Positions 44,509 through 56,340 of a stretch of DNA of 60,000 nt are shown here, piece after piece (the stretch's first letter is position 1; each line of letters starts with the position of its first letter). This DNA is from Symsagittifera roscoffensis (lineage: Eukaryota > Xenacoelomorpha > Acoela > Convolutidae). The stretch is taken from NCBI RefSeq assembly GCF_963678635.1, contig NC_087065.1, positions 44,799,919-44,859,918 of the forward strand. Direction: 5' to 3'. A program made the translations under genes and the position numbers. The notes under the pieces are model-generated. The model was given only the letters and a program-made list of their open reading frames with translations. It had not been told where the DNA came from and made no database searches.

Positions 44509-45437
44509 AAGGTTTAGGATGACGGATGCAAAAAGTTGTTAGATGATTTCTATTTTCTTAAATTGTTAGTCCTTACAATTTTTTGGTTAGCTTAACCTGG
44601 GTCTATTTGTTCAGGGTTGGAGAGAAAAGTATATCTATTCCGAAGAATGATTTTTACTTTCTCGTGGCTAGTATAAGCTAAGGTGTTAACTTACTTAATC
44701 TTACTTAGGGGTAGTGATTGTGTTCAAGGGTTGGAGAATAGTAAATCGATCCACAAGGTTCAGGTATAATTAGAACGCGAGTAGTTCGTTAGGTACTATT
44801 TTAAACTTACTAAGTCTATGATTTATCCTGGGTCTTGATAAGAGGAGGGTTCAAGTGAAGGATGAATAACCGAAGTTTTTCACTGTTTATCCTAATTTGA
44901 ATGGTTAGTTTTGTTGAAAAATTTCTATTAGTCTTGGGTTTTTTGAAAGGGTTGGATAGTGAATCGACGTTTGAGGTCGTTAGACACTAGCTAATCGGGT
45001 GGGGGAGAACAAAATTGTTCTATTTGATCCAAGGATAGGCCTTGATGATCAAGTTTAAATTTTAACTGAATAGAAAATGAATTAAGATCCAAGGATAAGC
45101 CTTGATGATCTGATTTGAAAATTAAGTGAATTTAAGTTTAAAATGGTTTAAATTTATTTAAGGAAAAGATTTATTATTTTAATGATATTAGTGAGTTTAT
45201 GATTGCTGTTATGTTTTAGGTGATGAAGCTGAGACAATTGGGTGATTTATGATTACTAACAGTTTATTGTCATGCTACTAATTTTTATTTTGATTTTCAA
45301 TAAATATTTTCCAAATATGTTTTTTATATAATACTGCAGAATTTTAGAAAAACGATCTGAGATCTTTTTATCAATCGTTATTGTATATTAATATTTTGTT
45401 TAGCGCCTGAAATGATCATGAAGATTGACTTCAAGAT
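44509..45437. repeat. Non-coding stretch with short direct repeats
   Basis: A 25-base unit beginning GATCCAAGGATA and ending CCTTGATGATC occurs at 45026-45050 and 45086-45110 with one difference. The words GGGTTGGA and GTGAATCGA recur at 44700-44960. No gene is seen. Confidence 0.45.
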
Positions 45438-45782
45438 TTAAGTTTGCAAATGAAAATCTAAATTCATTGCTAATAAGATTCTAAATATAAAAGTTTGTGT
45501 TGGCTTTTGCCGTACTATTATATAACTATTTGGTAAGTTTCTATTTTGTCGTATGTCGTCTCTGGTTCGAGGTCTTCTTCCAATTCCGGGTAGTTCTCTT
45601 ATCGTTCGGAATATTGGCTTTGATCTATTGAGTCGTAGAGACATTTCGATTAAATTATTGTCGTGTAACATTTTTAAAATGTTTTGTCTAATTTCTAATC
45701 TATTTTTGGTTAATTCTAAGCTATTAAGGTCTTGTTCGAGACTTATGGTCGCACCAGATGAGTTATAACCGAGGTGGTTATC
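45438..45782 (-). CDS. Orphan ORF, possible exon or retroelement remnant
   Basis: Open from about 45782; the first ATG is at 45669-45671, giving 77 codons. The upstream in-frame part reads SGATISLEQDLNSLELTKNR and joins RLEIRQNILKMLHDNNLIE without a stop, so the coding piece may be longer than the ATG suggests. The composition is helical and charged, then Arg-rich (LPGIGRRPRTRDDIRQNR). The family is unknown. Confidence 0.35.
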   Translation of the reverse strand, partial: DNHLGYNSSGATISLEQDLNSLELTKNRLEIRQNILKMLHDNNLIEMSLRLNRSKPIFRTIRELPGIGRRPRTRDDIRQNRNLPNSYIIVRQKPTQTFIFRILLAMNLDFHLQT

Positions 45783-46375
45783 TCATAGAGTAATTTCGGA
45801 TAGGGTACACCGTCTGCTCGTCACGCTATCTTATTTTCGGCCGGATAGATTCGTGCAACTTCTTAGTCTAATACCGATCCTAATCTTACTCTTATACTAT
45901 CTAGTCTCAGGGTGTTTAACTAGTCTCTGCTAGGCTCAATAGATCTAGGGTATACTGGTTTATTGCGGCTGCTGAAGTCTTCTTGGAGAGTCAACTAATT
46001 TCTAAGTTAAATTCAAATCTCTCTGGTGCTGAAATTACAAGTATTTCCAGCACTTACAAATAAGTGGGTTGTTAGTTAGATGGATCATGATTGGTTAATA
46101 TTAAATACTTTACAGTGGTAAAATATCTAATTTATCCAATCATAAAATGTAGTTTAGATCAGGTTCCAAAATGAATCCAAACTCTCCGATTTTAGAACAA
46201 TTTTACTCTATACTAGCCTTTGCAAAGTACTAGAACAATTATTGTTTTACCGAAGCTAAAACTTTTCACTCGAGATTGTATACATCATCCATGTTAGTTC
46301 AAACTAATTGTGACGCTTTTCTATAAGATGAAATCAGATTTGATTCGAACAAAAACAAACCATTAACAATCAGTG
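45783..46375. other. Non-coding stretch
   Basis: No gene seen. An imperfect inverted motif (GTGCTGAAATTAC...TTTCCAGCAC) lies near 46024-46050. Confidence 0.3.
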
Positions 46376-46625
46376 TGCGTTTCTCGATTTAGGAAAAGCG
46401 TTCGGTACAGTTGATTACAAGCTACTTCTGAATTGATAATCTAACTACGGCTTAAGAAGAAAACAAAATGATGTTCTAATTTCACTTTTATCTGGTGATA
46501 AGCAGTACGTATGCATCGAGATAATCGAATCGATTTGTCAAAAAAAAAAGCGATGAGTCTCGCAGCGTTCAATTGTGGGACCATTATTTTAAAATTCTCT
46601 ATCAAACGTTTTTCTGAAAATGTTA
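46376..46625 (+). pseudogene. LINE reverse transcriptase fragment
   Basis: The + strand reads LDLGKAFGTVDYKLLLN at 46386-46435, matching the DLxKAFDTVDHxxLL block of non-LTR reverse transcriptases. After two stops and a frameshift, VSQRSIVGPLF at about 46558-46590 matches VPQGSxLGPLLF. It is a different family from the array at 12-23 kb and is on the opposite strand. Confidence 0.55.
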
Positions 46626-46629
46626 AATG

Positions 46630-48480
46630 ATAATTATACAGTAAAATTGCTTTTCTGCAAAAGCATACAAACGGTGATGCAAAAGCAAACTGATTTTGCA
46701 GTTAGATATACAAAACACTTAGACTCACCCTGCGGAATGATAAGCACAAATACTAAATAACTGACAAATGAACAGTTTGAGCAAAATCAGTTTTCAAATA
46801 TCTGAATTTGTTTTTCGATAATTATCTGAAAGGCCGTGATGACAGGAAACTTTATAAAAGAGTTTGAAAAAAATCTTGTGGATGTGTCTATCAACAGCGC
46901 AAGATTCTATATAAACAGCAACTGAGCCGGTTTCACTGAACATACGTTAGATATGGCGTTTCATGATTGGGATTTTTTCAAAAATCAACTTTGATAAGGT
47001 GATATTAACACAAACAGAATGAAAAGAGTTTTCACTTTCAAGAAAAATATTCAATCAGTTAACTTTTATTCAGAAAGAGAAAATTTATGAAAAAAGCTTC
47101 TTTGTAGAAATTTTTAAATCGGAAATAAATGTGTGTGAAAGAAGAACAAATTTTTTCTATGAACTTTCAAAATAACAAGTTACTCACACAAAAAAAGTAA
47201 AGAGCAACTCTAAAAAACATTGTTTTGTAGTTTTTGCTTGAAGAAGAAAGTTCTACGAGTATCACAAATCTTTTCACTACATTTTGAAACGACTGGCTAA
47301 CTGATCGGTACTGAAATTAACAGCTTCCTAATAGCTTTCTTGAGAATATAAGAAAGGAAAAAATGAGCTAAAAATATAATATTCTAATATTTTCTCGCAG
47401 AAACAATTTTCTTTTAAATTTGTTTTTTTATCAAGTTTTTCAAACTTCTAGCAAAAAAAATTAATGATGGTTCTACACCAACATCCCTATTGAAATTTTT
47501 TTCTGCGCTCAGAAATAAAAGCTAAAAAGCATAATTGTCTAATGGCGACCGGGATGACCAAAAATGCTTAGCAAAAAATTTTTATCTGGAAAAATGCTAT
47601 TCATACACTTTTCATGCAATTACGGAAGTACAGCAAATTGCGTGCAAGTTCTATGATTAGTGATTGTTCGTATATGGAAATTGTATGAGTAGCGCTTTCC
47701 CATAGATCAGAAAAAAAAATTTAAACCTAATTTTTTTAAAATAAATTTCGGCTTGTGTCCTTACTCGCGCATAAGTGGCTATGTCATCATTTGCAATGCC
47801 TTGAAAACGGCTTGAACTGTCTCAGTTTTGTCCTAATCGAATGATATAATGAAATTATCTAACTTTCAAAACTTGGAAAAATTTTTTGACCGTAATTAGT
47901 TTTTAAAAATTTGATTTTTTTTTCAATTATGCATTGATCAAGGCATAAAGAAACATCCCATACAAAATAGGCAAGCGTTTTGAGCGCTTTTGAAAAATTG
48001 TATCAGGAGAAATGGTAAAAAATCTCAGCTTTTGCGTATCCAGGACAACGTTATGCACAGAAAAAAATTAACTTGCTATATTGAAGACTGAGCTCTTTCA
48101 AAATGAAGACTTATTGAAAATAATTTGATAATTTTGGACCTATACTGGAAACAAACTGTTGGATAAGGATTTAACTCTGTTTTCAAAAGTCAGTCAGAAT
48201 ATTGCGAGCATTGTCGTGAAGCGAGTTCAGATTACTTTTAATGAACCACTGCGAGTTTTAACGACTGATTTTGACTCTCAAAGTTTACGCTAATTTTTCC
48301 TCTGTTTTCTCCGTTGTTTCCCAAATTAAGGAAAATTTTCCCAAAATCGACACGGCATTATAGGAGTGCATTTTCTTTTCGCTTCCACGGAAGAAATCCC
48401 ACTTTTTCCGGGAACAACGGGTAATTGAAAAGAGAACAGAATGATTTTATAAAAATTTTAGTTTTCCTAAGTACTTTCAT
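46630..48480. other. Non-coding, A+T-rich stretch
   Basis: Nothing recognisable; only short A+T-rich frames. Confidence 0.4.
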
Positions 48481-48489
48481 ATCCTAGCG

Positions 48490-48720
48490 TATATTTTTCG
48501 GTCCTACACGCCGGATGACAGGTTCAAATCTCGATTAAAAGGGAAAAAATTTTCACATTTTTAATTGCGCAGCTCGCTTCTTTTGTTCTAAAGAAACGTT
48601 TCAAAAATAGTTTTTATCCAGTGCTCACAAATTTTGTTGGTCCAGTGTATTTTTCGCACACTTCCAAAATGAGTGAACAGGTTCAAAACTCAATCCGAGA
48701 GAAAAAATTTCTTCTTTTTC
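48490..48720 (+). repeat. Two related tRNA-like (B-box) repeat pieces
   Basis: GGTTCAAATCTC at 48521-48532 and GGTTCAAAACT at 48680-48690 are each preceded by an ACACGCC- or ACACTTCC-like word and followed by GGGAAAAAATTTT or GAGAAAAAATTT. The two look like copies of the same SINE 3' half, about 160 bp apart. No intact cloverleaf is visible. Confidence 0.35.
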
Positions 48721-49309
48721 AAATTAAAACCTAACGTATGTTCCGCTTAATTCGAATTGAAAAATTCTCATGTCATAATCTAGAAAAAAATAGATAGAAA
48801 CTCCGGTTTTCTGTGTTATCGTTTACTTCATCTTTTTCTTTGAAAGCGAACAATTTCGAGAAATCTCAATATGATGTTTAAAAAGTTCACTTTTTAAGTT
48901 TTTATCCATTTCTTTAATTCAATGACCTTATGTCAAAACAGCTTCACTTTCTAATCTTTTCTTGAATGCCATTGAAAGGGTCTACACCAGCCTCTGGTAA
49001 CGAAACGGTAAAGCTTTTGGACAAAACACCAGAGGAGTCAGATCGAGCCAGATAAGGGAATTCAATTTTTTTCTTTTTTCTAATTGGATCGATTTGAAAC
49101 TTCTGAAATCATGTGAAATAAGTTGTATGCAGTCTTTTTCAATAGATTTAGTAAACAAAAAAATATTTGATCTATTTGGCGTTCCCGCAGGGTTTGAGCT
49201 GAACAGCTTTACAGACAACTTTTTAAATAAAAGTCTATCATTATTAGTTTTTGTCTCGTAAGGCAGTTGAAAAATCGTTCTATGTTTAATTTATTGTAAT
49301 ATATTGACA

Positions 49310-49362
49310 CAGTTAGTAGCACGGGTGACTGGAAAGCAGTGCGTCGGGGTTCTAGTTTTTTT
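49310..49362 (+). repeat. tRNA-like SINE fragment
   Basis: The A-box-like TAGCACGGGTGACTGG and the B-box-like GGGGTTCTAGTT (49346-49357) are spaced as in a tRNA-derived SINE and followed by a T tract. I do not call it a tRNA gene because the acceptor stem does not pair. Confidence 0.35.
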
Positions 49363-49369
49363 TAAGGTT

Positions 49370-51170
49370 TCTTCGAGTCGTAGAGGATCTATGAAAGGCT
49401 TTCCAGCCTGCCCAGTTTAAGTCAGTTTCTCTTATTTCCCCATATTCTTGACTGAGTTATTTTGTTGACCGAAGCTCTTTTTTCGCAACTCAGGGCCGGT
49501 TTTAGCGTCTGGAACTTTCACGTGGTACCACTATTGCAGCCGTTATCGGTCAGGCTGTGGCCTATCTGAAGCTACAGGACAAGTGAGAGCTTGTCCTCAC
49601 ACACTATCATTGCCCTAGTTCAGGTGGAAATATAAAAAAGGTTTGAAAAATAAAGGTATGAAGAGGTTAAGCAAAACTTGCAACGAGCAAAAAGCCAAGA
49701 ATCCTGATTGCGCCTCGCGTTCTGACTAAATAACATTGAAAGTCAAAATTCCAGTCCTTTTTTTATTGTTTCAATGTTAACTCAACATGTCAAAATGCCT
49801 GCGTTTTGTGGATGCTCTGAAATTGTGAAGTTCACTTAATGACAAAAAGTATGCATTAAGAACTGCAGAAAAATAAATTAATCAGCTTACCTAAGGGGGA
49901 TAGAACCTATATACGAAAACTGTCCAGCAGTTAATTATAATGAAGTCTTTTATCCATCTGGTTAAGACAGACATGATGTTTTGGTTTTATTAGATCGGAA
50001 AACTTTCTTCTCGTTGTATTCGTTCATAATCATGAAAAGAGTGACCACTTTGTGTTTGGTTAGGTTTTATCCAGCAAATTTGACAGCACTTTTTCTGTTC
50101 GCATCGCTTTGGCAAATGTAGTCATCCGGCTTGCTGTGATGAACATATAACCTCTTTTTATCATTTTTATCCGCGTAGATATGATGCACTTGTAATCCAT
50201 GTGCTTGAATAGCCCAAAAGCCAGTTCTCTATCAATTTTTTCATCAAAAAAAAACTTAAAAACGGTTATGCACTTCCTTGTCAAAAAAATGAACCTAGAT
50301 AGTATGACGTACTCAATGATTATAATTCCGACTTTCTCAAAATTGAATCACTGCTGATATTCATCAATACTCTTCGTTCAATTTTCAGTTTAGTCACTAC
50401 AGAATAAATTTTTTTGAATTATTTTTTGATGTTTTTTTTTCAATATTTTGTTGATTATTCTTTTTTTCATTCATTTTAATTTGTACAAACCTCAAGCAAT
50501 GAGCAGGGATCAAAAATCCTAGTCAATGTTTCATCGTTTGAGATATTGACTGAAAGAACTTGCTGGCAAGTGGCGCGTTAGGGTGGGTTTCTGAGGTTCA
50601 ACAGGCGGTTTAGACATATTTTTGGGGACACAGAGTAGGAATGACCGCATGGCAACATACTGGAATTTTGGAACACCTCAAGACAAATGCTGCATTCGAC
50701 AGATTTCGATAACTGTTTATCCATTTCTGATAGATAAATTAAAACAGACCAGGATTTAAAACTGCAATTGAAGTTACAAAATTTGGTCAGTATAAATTTA
50801 ATTGTCCTAAAATTTTGCCTTCTGACAGAATCTTATCTTTGTATAAACAAATCATCTGAACTGACAGCTTTATGAAAATACTTAGAATAATACGACAGAA
50901 GTTATTTTCTAAGAATCTGATGGTTTATGTTGTTATTTCATCTAGTAATGCTAAAAACATCGTGAAAACAGCTGGAGTAGACAAAGAAAAATGAATGTCG
51001 AGTAAAAACTCAGTTGGAAAAGGGCTTGTGTATGTGTTCTGTAAAGCAAAGTATCATGATTGGTCGAATTTTTACGCACAAGTGGCAAAATTATATCAGC
51101 AACAATTGGAAAGTTTTGACAAAATTGTTTTAAAATAAACAAGCAAAAAAAAGAAAAAATTATGTTGTAA
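49370..51170. other. Non-coding stretch
   Basis: No gene supported. Another B-box-like AGGTTCTATCCCC is on the - strand near 49900-49912. Confidence 0.35.
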
Positions 51171-51178
51171 GTGTATCT

Positions 51179-51456
51179 TACAACTTTCTTATAAGAAAAA
51201 GATCTTGTAACATTCTTAGAGCCTAATCTTCTAAGAAGTTGTAAGATTTTTTCGGCAAATGAAGAGCTTCTTGAAATTGTAGCCAGTTTGCTCCTTCTGC
51301 AGCTAAAGTTCGTGAGAAAATTAGCTCTCTCCATTCCTATGCTTCTTCTACTCTCCTGGCAACTTACTTCTTTTGTTTTTCTCTGTCTTTCACGACAACC
51401 AAAACAGCACTCACATAATTTACGATGCATCCTCGCTAGCACAACTGGGATTAACT
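51179..51456 (-). CDS. Candidate internal exon, function unknown
   Basis: On the - strand an open stretch starts after acceptor-like TTGTCTCAG and reads VLARMHRKLCECCFGCRERQ, then SRRSIGMERANFLTNFSCRR and a basic SFSYKKV. It is followed by donor-like GTAAGA at about 51180-51185 and a pyrimidine-rich stretch. G+C is higher than in the flanks. Without splicing the frame runs on into hydrophobic sequence to 50951. I do not recognise it. It may belong with the repeat ORF upstream on the same strand. Confidence 0.35.
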
Positions 51457-51587
51457 GAGACAACCATTACTTTACACAATCAAGGAGGACTGAAGCAATT
51501 TTACAGAAGCAAAAGACACTTAGCCTAATGTTTTCCGGTGTAAATTAAAAGGTAAGAAAACCATATCAAAATATCTTTTGATTTAAA

Positions 51588-52319
51588 ATGAACGAAATTG
51601 ATGAATTAGTGGGCGCTGGAGTCTAAGAAGTCGTGAGCGATGAAGTCAATGAAGTTGTTCATGACGTAGTTAATCATGTTGTCGATGAAGTCGTCGACGA
51701 CGAAGTTGTTGATGACGTGATCGACGAAGTCGTGGGTGAAGAAGTTGAAGAGGATATTGACGACGTAGTTAAAGAAGTCGTTGGTGAAGAAATTGATGAA
51801 GTCGTAGGCGATGAAGTCGATGAAGTTATTGATGACGTAATCGACGAAGTCGTGGGCGAAGAAGTCGATGATGTAGTAGATGATGTTGTCGATGAAGTCG
51901 TCGGCGACGAAGTCGATGAAGTTGTTGATGACGTAATCGACGAAGTCGTGGGCGAAGAAGTTGAAGAGGTTATTGATGACGTAGTTGAAGAAGTCGTTGG
52001 CGAAGAAGTTGATGAAGTAGTTGATGACGTTGTCGATGATGTAGTCGATGATGTTGTAGATGACGTGATCGAAGAAGTCGTCGATGACGTAGTCGAGGAA
52101 GTTGTTGATGACGTAGTCGAAGATGTCGTTGATGACGTAGTCGAAGAAGTGGTCGATGACGTAGTCGAAGAAGTCGTCGATGACGTAGTTGATGACGTTG
52201 TAGATGATGTTGTTGAGGAAGTCGTAGAAGATGTAGTTCCGGATGTTGGTAGCGAACTATACTCCAGGTCACATCCTCTGGAATTGGCAATCAATCTTAA
52301 GTCATCTTCTTCAGTGTAA
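51588..52319 (+). CDS. Val/Asp/Glu repeat ORF on a 12-bp-period minisatellite
   Basis: The + strand is open from 51627 to 52317 as VVDD/VVEE tetrapeptide repeats with occasional Gly and Ile. An upstream ATG at 51588-51590 is in frame but is followed by TAA at codon 13, so initiation there gives only a 12-residue peptide. Unit differences are mostly at third codon positions. A matching - strand frame is also open. The repeat alone would keep both frames open, so translation is unproven. Confidence 0.35.
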
Positions 52320-52449
52320 ATTGCCGTGTTGCAGTTATCTTCTAGAAACGTGTCTGGTACATTGTATGTGCCACTTCGGGATGCAATTTCATACAAATCC
52401 TCCATCATCTTCTGGTTTCCAGTATCCAAGAAGTCGCACTCCCTTCAAC
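51674..52449 (-). CDS. Thr/Ser-repeat ORF with a unique N-terminal part (candidate exon)
   Basis: On the - strand a branch-site-like TACTAAT at about 52461 and an acceptor AAG near 52450 precede an open stretch: ECDFLDTGNQKMMEDLYE, then SGTYNVPDTFLEDNCNTA and IYTEEDDLRLIANSRGCDLE, then about 190 residues of TTSS repeats to TGA 51674-51676. The unique about 60 residues look like real protein, and the Thr/Ser tract is mucin-like, a candidate for O-glycosylation. This strand has more unique coding-like sequence than the + strand, so I favour it slightly. Confidence 0.4.
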
Positions 52450-53372
52450 AATATATTAGTAAAATTACTGCATATATGCTGAACGGAGACCAGCCTACTA
52501 GCATGCGTGCCGATTAGCACTGTCTTCTGCCTCCCTGAGGTGGGACCAGTTATAGCGAAATGGATGACAACACTGGCCCCCGCAGTTGGCACGTTAAAAT
52601 ACTGAAACGTGTTTACTGCTAGCAAAAAATCGGGTTAAGAACGATCGGTTAGAGCAGTTTGTATTGGTTAAGCAGCCAAAAGTATACAAGTCTAATGCCA
52701 ATCAGAATCGAGATTAAAAACGAATGCACGCAAGAATAACAATTAAGACTGCTCGTATCATCGCGAAGCCCTGAACGTTCCGACTATTCCCAACAACTGG
52801 TCTCGAATAGTTTTTCGTAATGAAGTTTTGACAAACTATGGAATGTTCCAATTGTCCAAAACCTGGTTTCGCATAGTTTTTGGTTAAGGAAATCTTGACA
52901 AACTATGTATTTAAGCTGAAAATTAAGAATCGTGTATGGAATTAATAAGACCAATTAGCCTTCCTCAATTGAATTTGGAACTATTTTGTGTAAACGGGTA
53001 GGTAATGGGCCTTGAACCTTCAGCATCAAACTATCACAGCGCTCTTATAGTCACGTTAGTCTATAAGTGAGCGTTTCACAGCAATGTTCCAGTCAGGAAA
53101 AATTAATGGCGAGCGCACCCCTTGTGAGACCGCGAAGATCCATGGATTGAGCGCCCGAGGAAAATATTTTTCGAAATTGGTCTGAAAAAAAGCGCCACAC
53201 CGATCATATACATATAACTTACTTTTTTTCGAAAATCGGAACAATAGGACCAATTAGCTTGTCGCTATTCAATTCGAAGCATTGTTGTGGTGCATAGAAC
53301 TCACAGGTAAGTAACGCGCGTTACACTTTCAGCAAGTATAAAACGAGCAGTTTACTTAGACTCGTTTCAAAG
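52450..53372. other. Non-coding stretch with a tRNA-like piece
   Basis: On the - strand at about 53000-53060 a B-box-like GGTTCAAGGCCC is preceded by TATAAGAGCGC, the arrangement of a tRNA-derived SINE. No gene is seen. Confidence 0.3.
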
Positions 53373-53764
53373 CAGGGGCGGATTCGGGGGGGGGGACGCC
53401 CCGTCCCCCCTTCTCAGGGATTCGACCCCCTGCCGACCCAAAGGGACCCCCCTTTGGTACTTTTTAAGAAATCCATTTTTTGCCGACCGACCCTTAAATT
53501 TTTCAAAAGGCGCCTTCGGCGCCAATATATACTAACTTTGAGGGGGAGCGCGCGCCAAAAAAAAACGCGATTATTTGTCAAAATTTTTCAAAAGGTGCCT
53601 AAAAACGGCTTTTTTGACCTGTTTTTTCAGAAATTCGCCTGCGGCGCAGAAAGTTTGGCCAAAACAGGGACTTTTTAGTGCTTTAGAATAGCTCAAAAAA
53701 TCAATTTGGTCGACCTAACAAAAAGAAAATCCGCCCCCTCGAAAAAATCCCAGATCCGCCCCTG
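53373..53764. mobile_element. hAT-type MITE copy 3, complete
   Basis: 392 bp with terminal inverted repeats CAGGGGCGGAT / ATCCGCCCCTG. It is flanked by a perfect 8-bp target duplication TTTCAAAG (53365-53372 and 53765-53772). The 8-bp duplication and the CAGGGGCG ends are typical of the hAT superfamily. It has no transposase, so it must be moved in trans. Inside is a palindromic GGCGCCTTCGGCGCC. Confidence 0.85.
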
Positions 53765-53772
53765 TTTCAAAG

Positions 53773-54476
53773 TATAATAAAAAAGAAGCTATTAGCATGG
53801 TGAGCGCAACCACCCTTTTACTAGCACGGAGATAAAAGGATCCATCCACCAAGATAGAAAAAATCCTGAGGAATTTTTTGGCAAATAAAACGTTATCTAA
53901 GCTTCACTTTTAAATTTTAATTTAATCAACTTTAGCTCTCCTAATTTGTTCTCATGTTTCTGATTTAATTGAAATCCTCCAAAGAGCGAACTAATTTATG
54001 GCTGAGGATTCTTTCAAGAAAAAACTCAAACAGAACAAGTAGAATTGTCAGAAAAAAATTGAATAATGTTTTTTGGTGGCTAGTAGCCCAAGTGCACCAG
54101 TAACAGGTCAGACATGAGTGCACTCAAGCTCATCAAGTGAAAACTAACGCAGAGAAAGCAGTCATGTCTGAGTGCGAACCTATTTGAAGGTTTTTTTAGG
54201 CCAATGACGATAAATTTTGTCACCAAAAGTTGCGAATAAACAGAGTTTCATGATGCGTGCAGCGTTGTTCAGTGATCGCAAGCGTTAAAAACATGGTATG
54301 TTTCTTTGCGTTATGGATCATTGAATGCTTTTTTGAGTCTCTAAATTGCATAGTTTTGTTCTTGCACAAAATGTATCTTCCCCAAAAAAAAGTGAAAACT
54401 TCTTTTTCTCAGTTTTCTCTGAATTTGTTTTTTTTGTTTTAAGTCGGTTATGACAATATTATGTAAATTTGAAAAT
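53773..54476. other. Non-coding stretch
   Basis: Nothing recognisable. A candidate 5' LTR for the following element would have to lie here or start at 54477; no match to the sequence before 59274 is visible. Confidence 0.3.
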
Positions 54477-55615
54477 ATGTAAACAATTAATAAAATAAAA
54501 ACAAAAGGCAATAATAACCTTTGCACTGGCAACAATACATTTAATCATTTTCACAGAAAAATAATATAAATATTATTAGTAAAAATTATTTAAAAAACAC
54601 TCTTCAAAACTTCTAATCAACAACCAACACAACAGTCCCCACCAACTCCGACATCCCAGGAGTCTCCAACAACACCAAGGTCTAGTCAGACAAATCACAC
54701 CCAATCATCAACACGTATTTCACGTCAAGAAAATCCATATACCCTTGAAGAAAGACGCGCATTATTATCAGAACCTTTATTACCTGTAGATCGCAACGCA
54801 CCTCTAAGCGAACCATAATACGAACCAAAAATACATTAAAATATTCTTCTCTCCAACAAGCCTCCGACATCATAAACAAAACCAAAATCAAACATTTACA
54901 ATAGACAGACAAATCATACATCCAAGACGTAAAAGAAACTTTACATCCCAGAGTTCATTTTGATATACCCTCCTCACCATCCCCAAATCCTTTGGATCTT
55001 TATAATAATACAATTCAAAGTACCCCTCCACCCTAACAAACATTTTCACGACAAAACACCCCGAACAAACCATCGGAAAAATTAGGATCAGCCCCACGTC
55101 CGAGCAAAATCGTGAAAATCCCTTTCACCCCCATCTTCAACACAACGTGTCCCACATTGGATGACACAAGCTTTCACTCAAGGTGAACCAAACTTGGCAA
55201 ACGACCCTATAGATATCTCATGGGATATATCTTTGTCATCACCAGAAACCTTATCACTACCTTCAACCCCTTCAAAAATAAGTCAAACCCCAACAACAAC
55301 ATTTCTTCTAAATTTCCTATAAAATTAGACGATAGATATAGAGAACTTTTAACCAATATTACACCCCTACGATTAGTTGGAATACATTCGTAGCACCCCC
55401 TCTCTTTACTTGGTCAACATGTTGATAGCAACAGAATAGATAATTGGGCACTCAACAGGTTAGAACACAGACACGATATTCACAAAGACATACAGGAATA
55501 CAACATACAAATTTTTACACAAGCCAATTTAAGATTTAAAACTGAAATAACAGTAAAATTTAAAACAATTATTACTTCACAAATCTTATTATATTCTCAG
55601 ACAACAAAATAATTT
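54477..55615 (+). pseudogene. Ty3/gypsy element, 5' region and gag-like remnant
   Basis: It starts TGTAAACAATT. A Pro/Thr/Ser/Gln-rich frame (QQSPPTPTSQESPTTP) begins near 54625 and breaks after about 70 codons. Near 55322-55590 a gag-like helical piece reads LDDRYRELLTNITPLRLVG, then IDNWALNRLEHRHDIHKDI. The 54477-55218 part recurs at 59274-60000. Stops and frameshifts are frequent. Confidence 0.45.
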
Positions 55616-56340
55616 TGAATGGACGACAGAACATCAAAAACGATTTGAAGAAAGAATAACACTCCTCCCTGGAAAAATATCAAATACTATTCCAGATCCA
55701 GACCAACCATTTTATGCTATGTGCGACGCCTCCAATTTCGGAATCCGCGCAGCATTATTACAATCACACAGTGGAACAAACAAAATGAACCTTATTTCTG
55801 CAAACTCAAGACTATTTACACAAGCTGAACTTAGACTCTCTGCACTTATCAGAGAATGCACAGCTCTAACATATAATCTCACAGAATATGAATTTTTAAT
55901 ACTTGGCTCAAAACATCCAACAGTTCTATTTACAGATCATAATCCTGTAGTTTTTCTATTTACACAAAAGTCAAATCCAAACTAGAGTTTTTTTTAGATT
56001 TCAGTTAATTCTAATGAAAGTCCCAAACTTACATATAGTTTGGACCGCAAGAAAAAATCTTGCATTGCCAGACACACTCCGTCGAAACACACCACCGGAA
56101 TTACTAACAAGAAAAACAACAGTAGAAATACCACAAAATATTAAGTTTTTTCTTGCAGAAGACGAAACATCACCACGATTACAATGCAAATATGCATTAA
56201 AAACCGACCTTGCTGATTCACAAATAAATAAATTACAAAACATTCCATTATATCTAGATTGCCAAATGAATCACAACGAAGTAGGCTTATTAGGAAAATC
56301 TACATTTAAACCGATACCATAATCATCGTGGATCAAAAAC
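55616..56340 (+). pseudogene. Ty3/gypsy pol: RNase H and connection, RT missing
   Basis: The sequence passes from gag-like material to the end of the RT connection (EWTTEHQKRFEER-like near 55617) and then RNase H: YAMCDASNFGI (first Asp), RECTALTY (Glu) and VLFTDHNPVVF (Asp), in the open piece 55719-55985. The piece 56014-56322 continues with NLALPDTLRRNTPPEL. No YxDD polymerase core is present, so most of RT is deleted. Confidence 0.6.
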
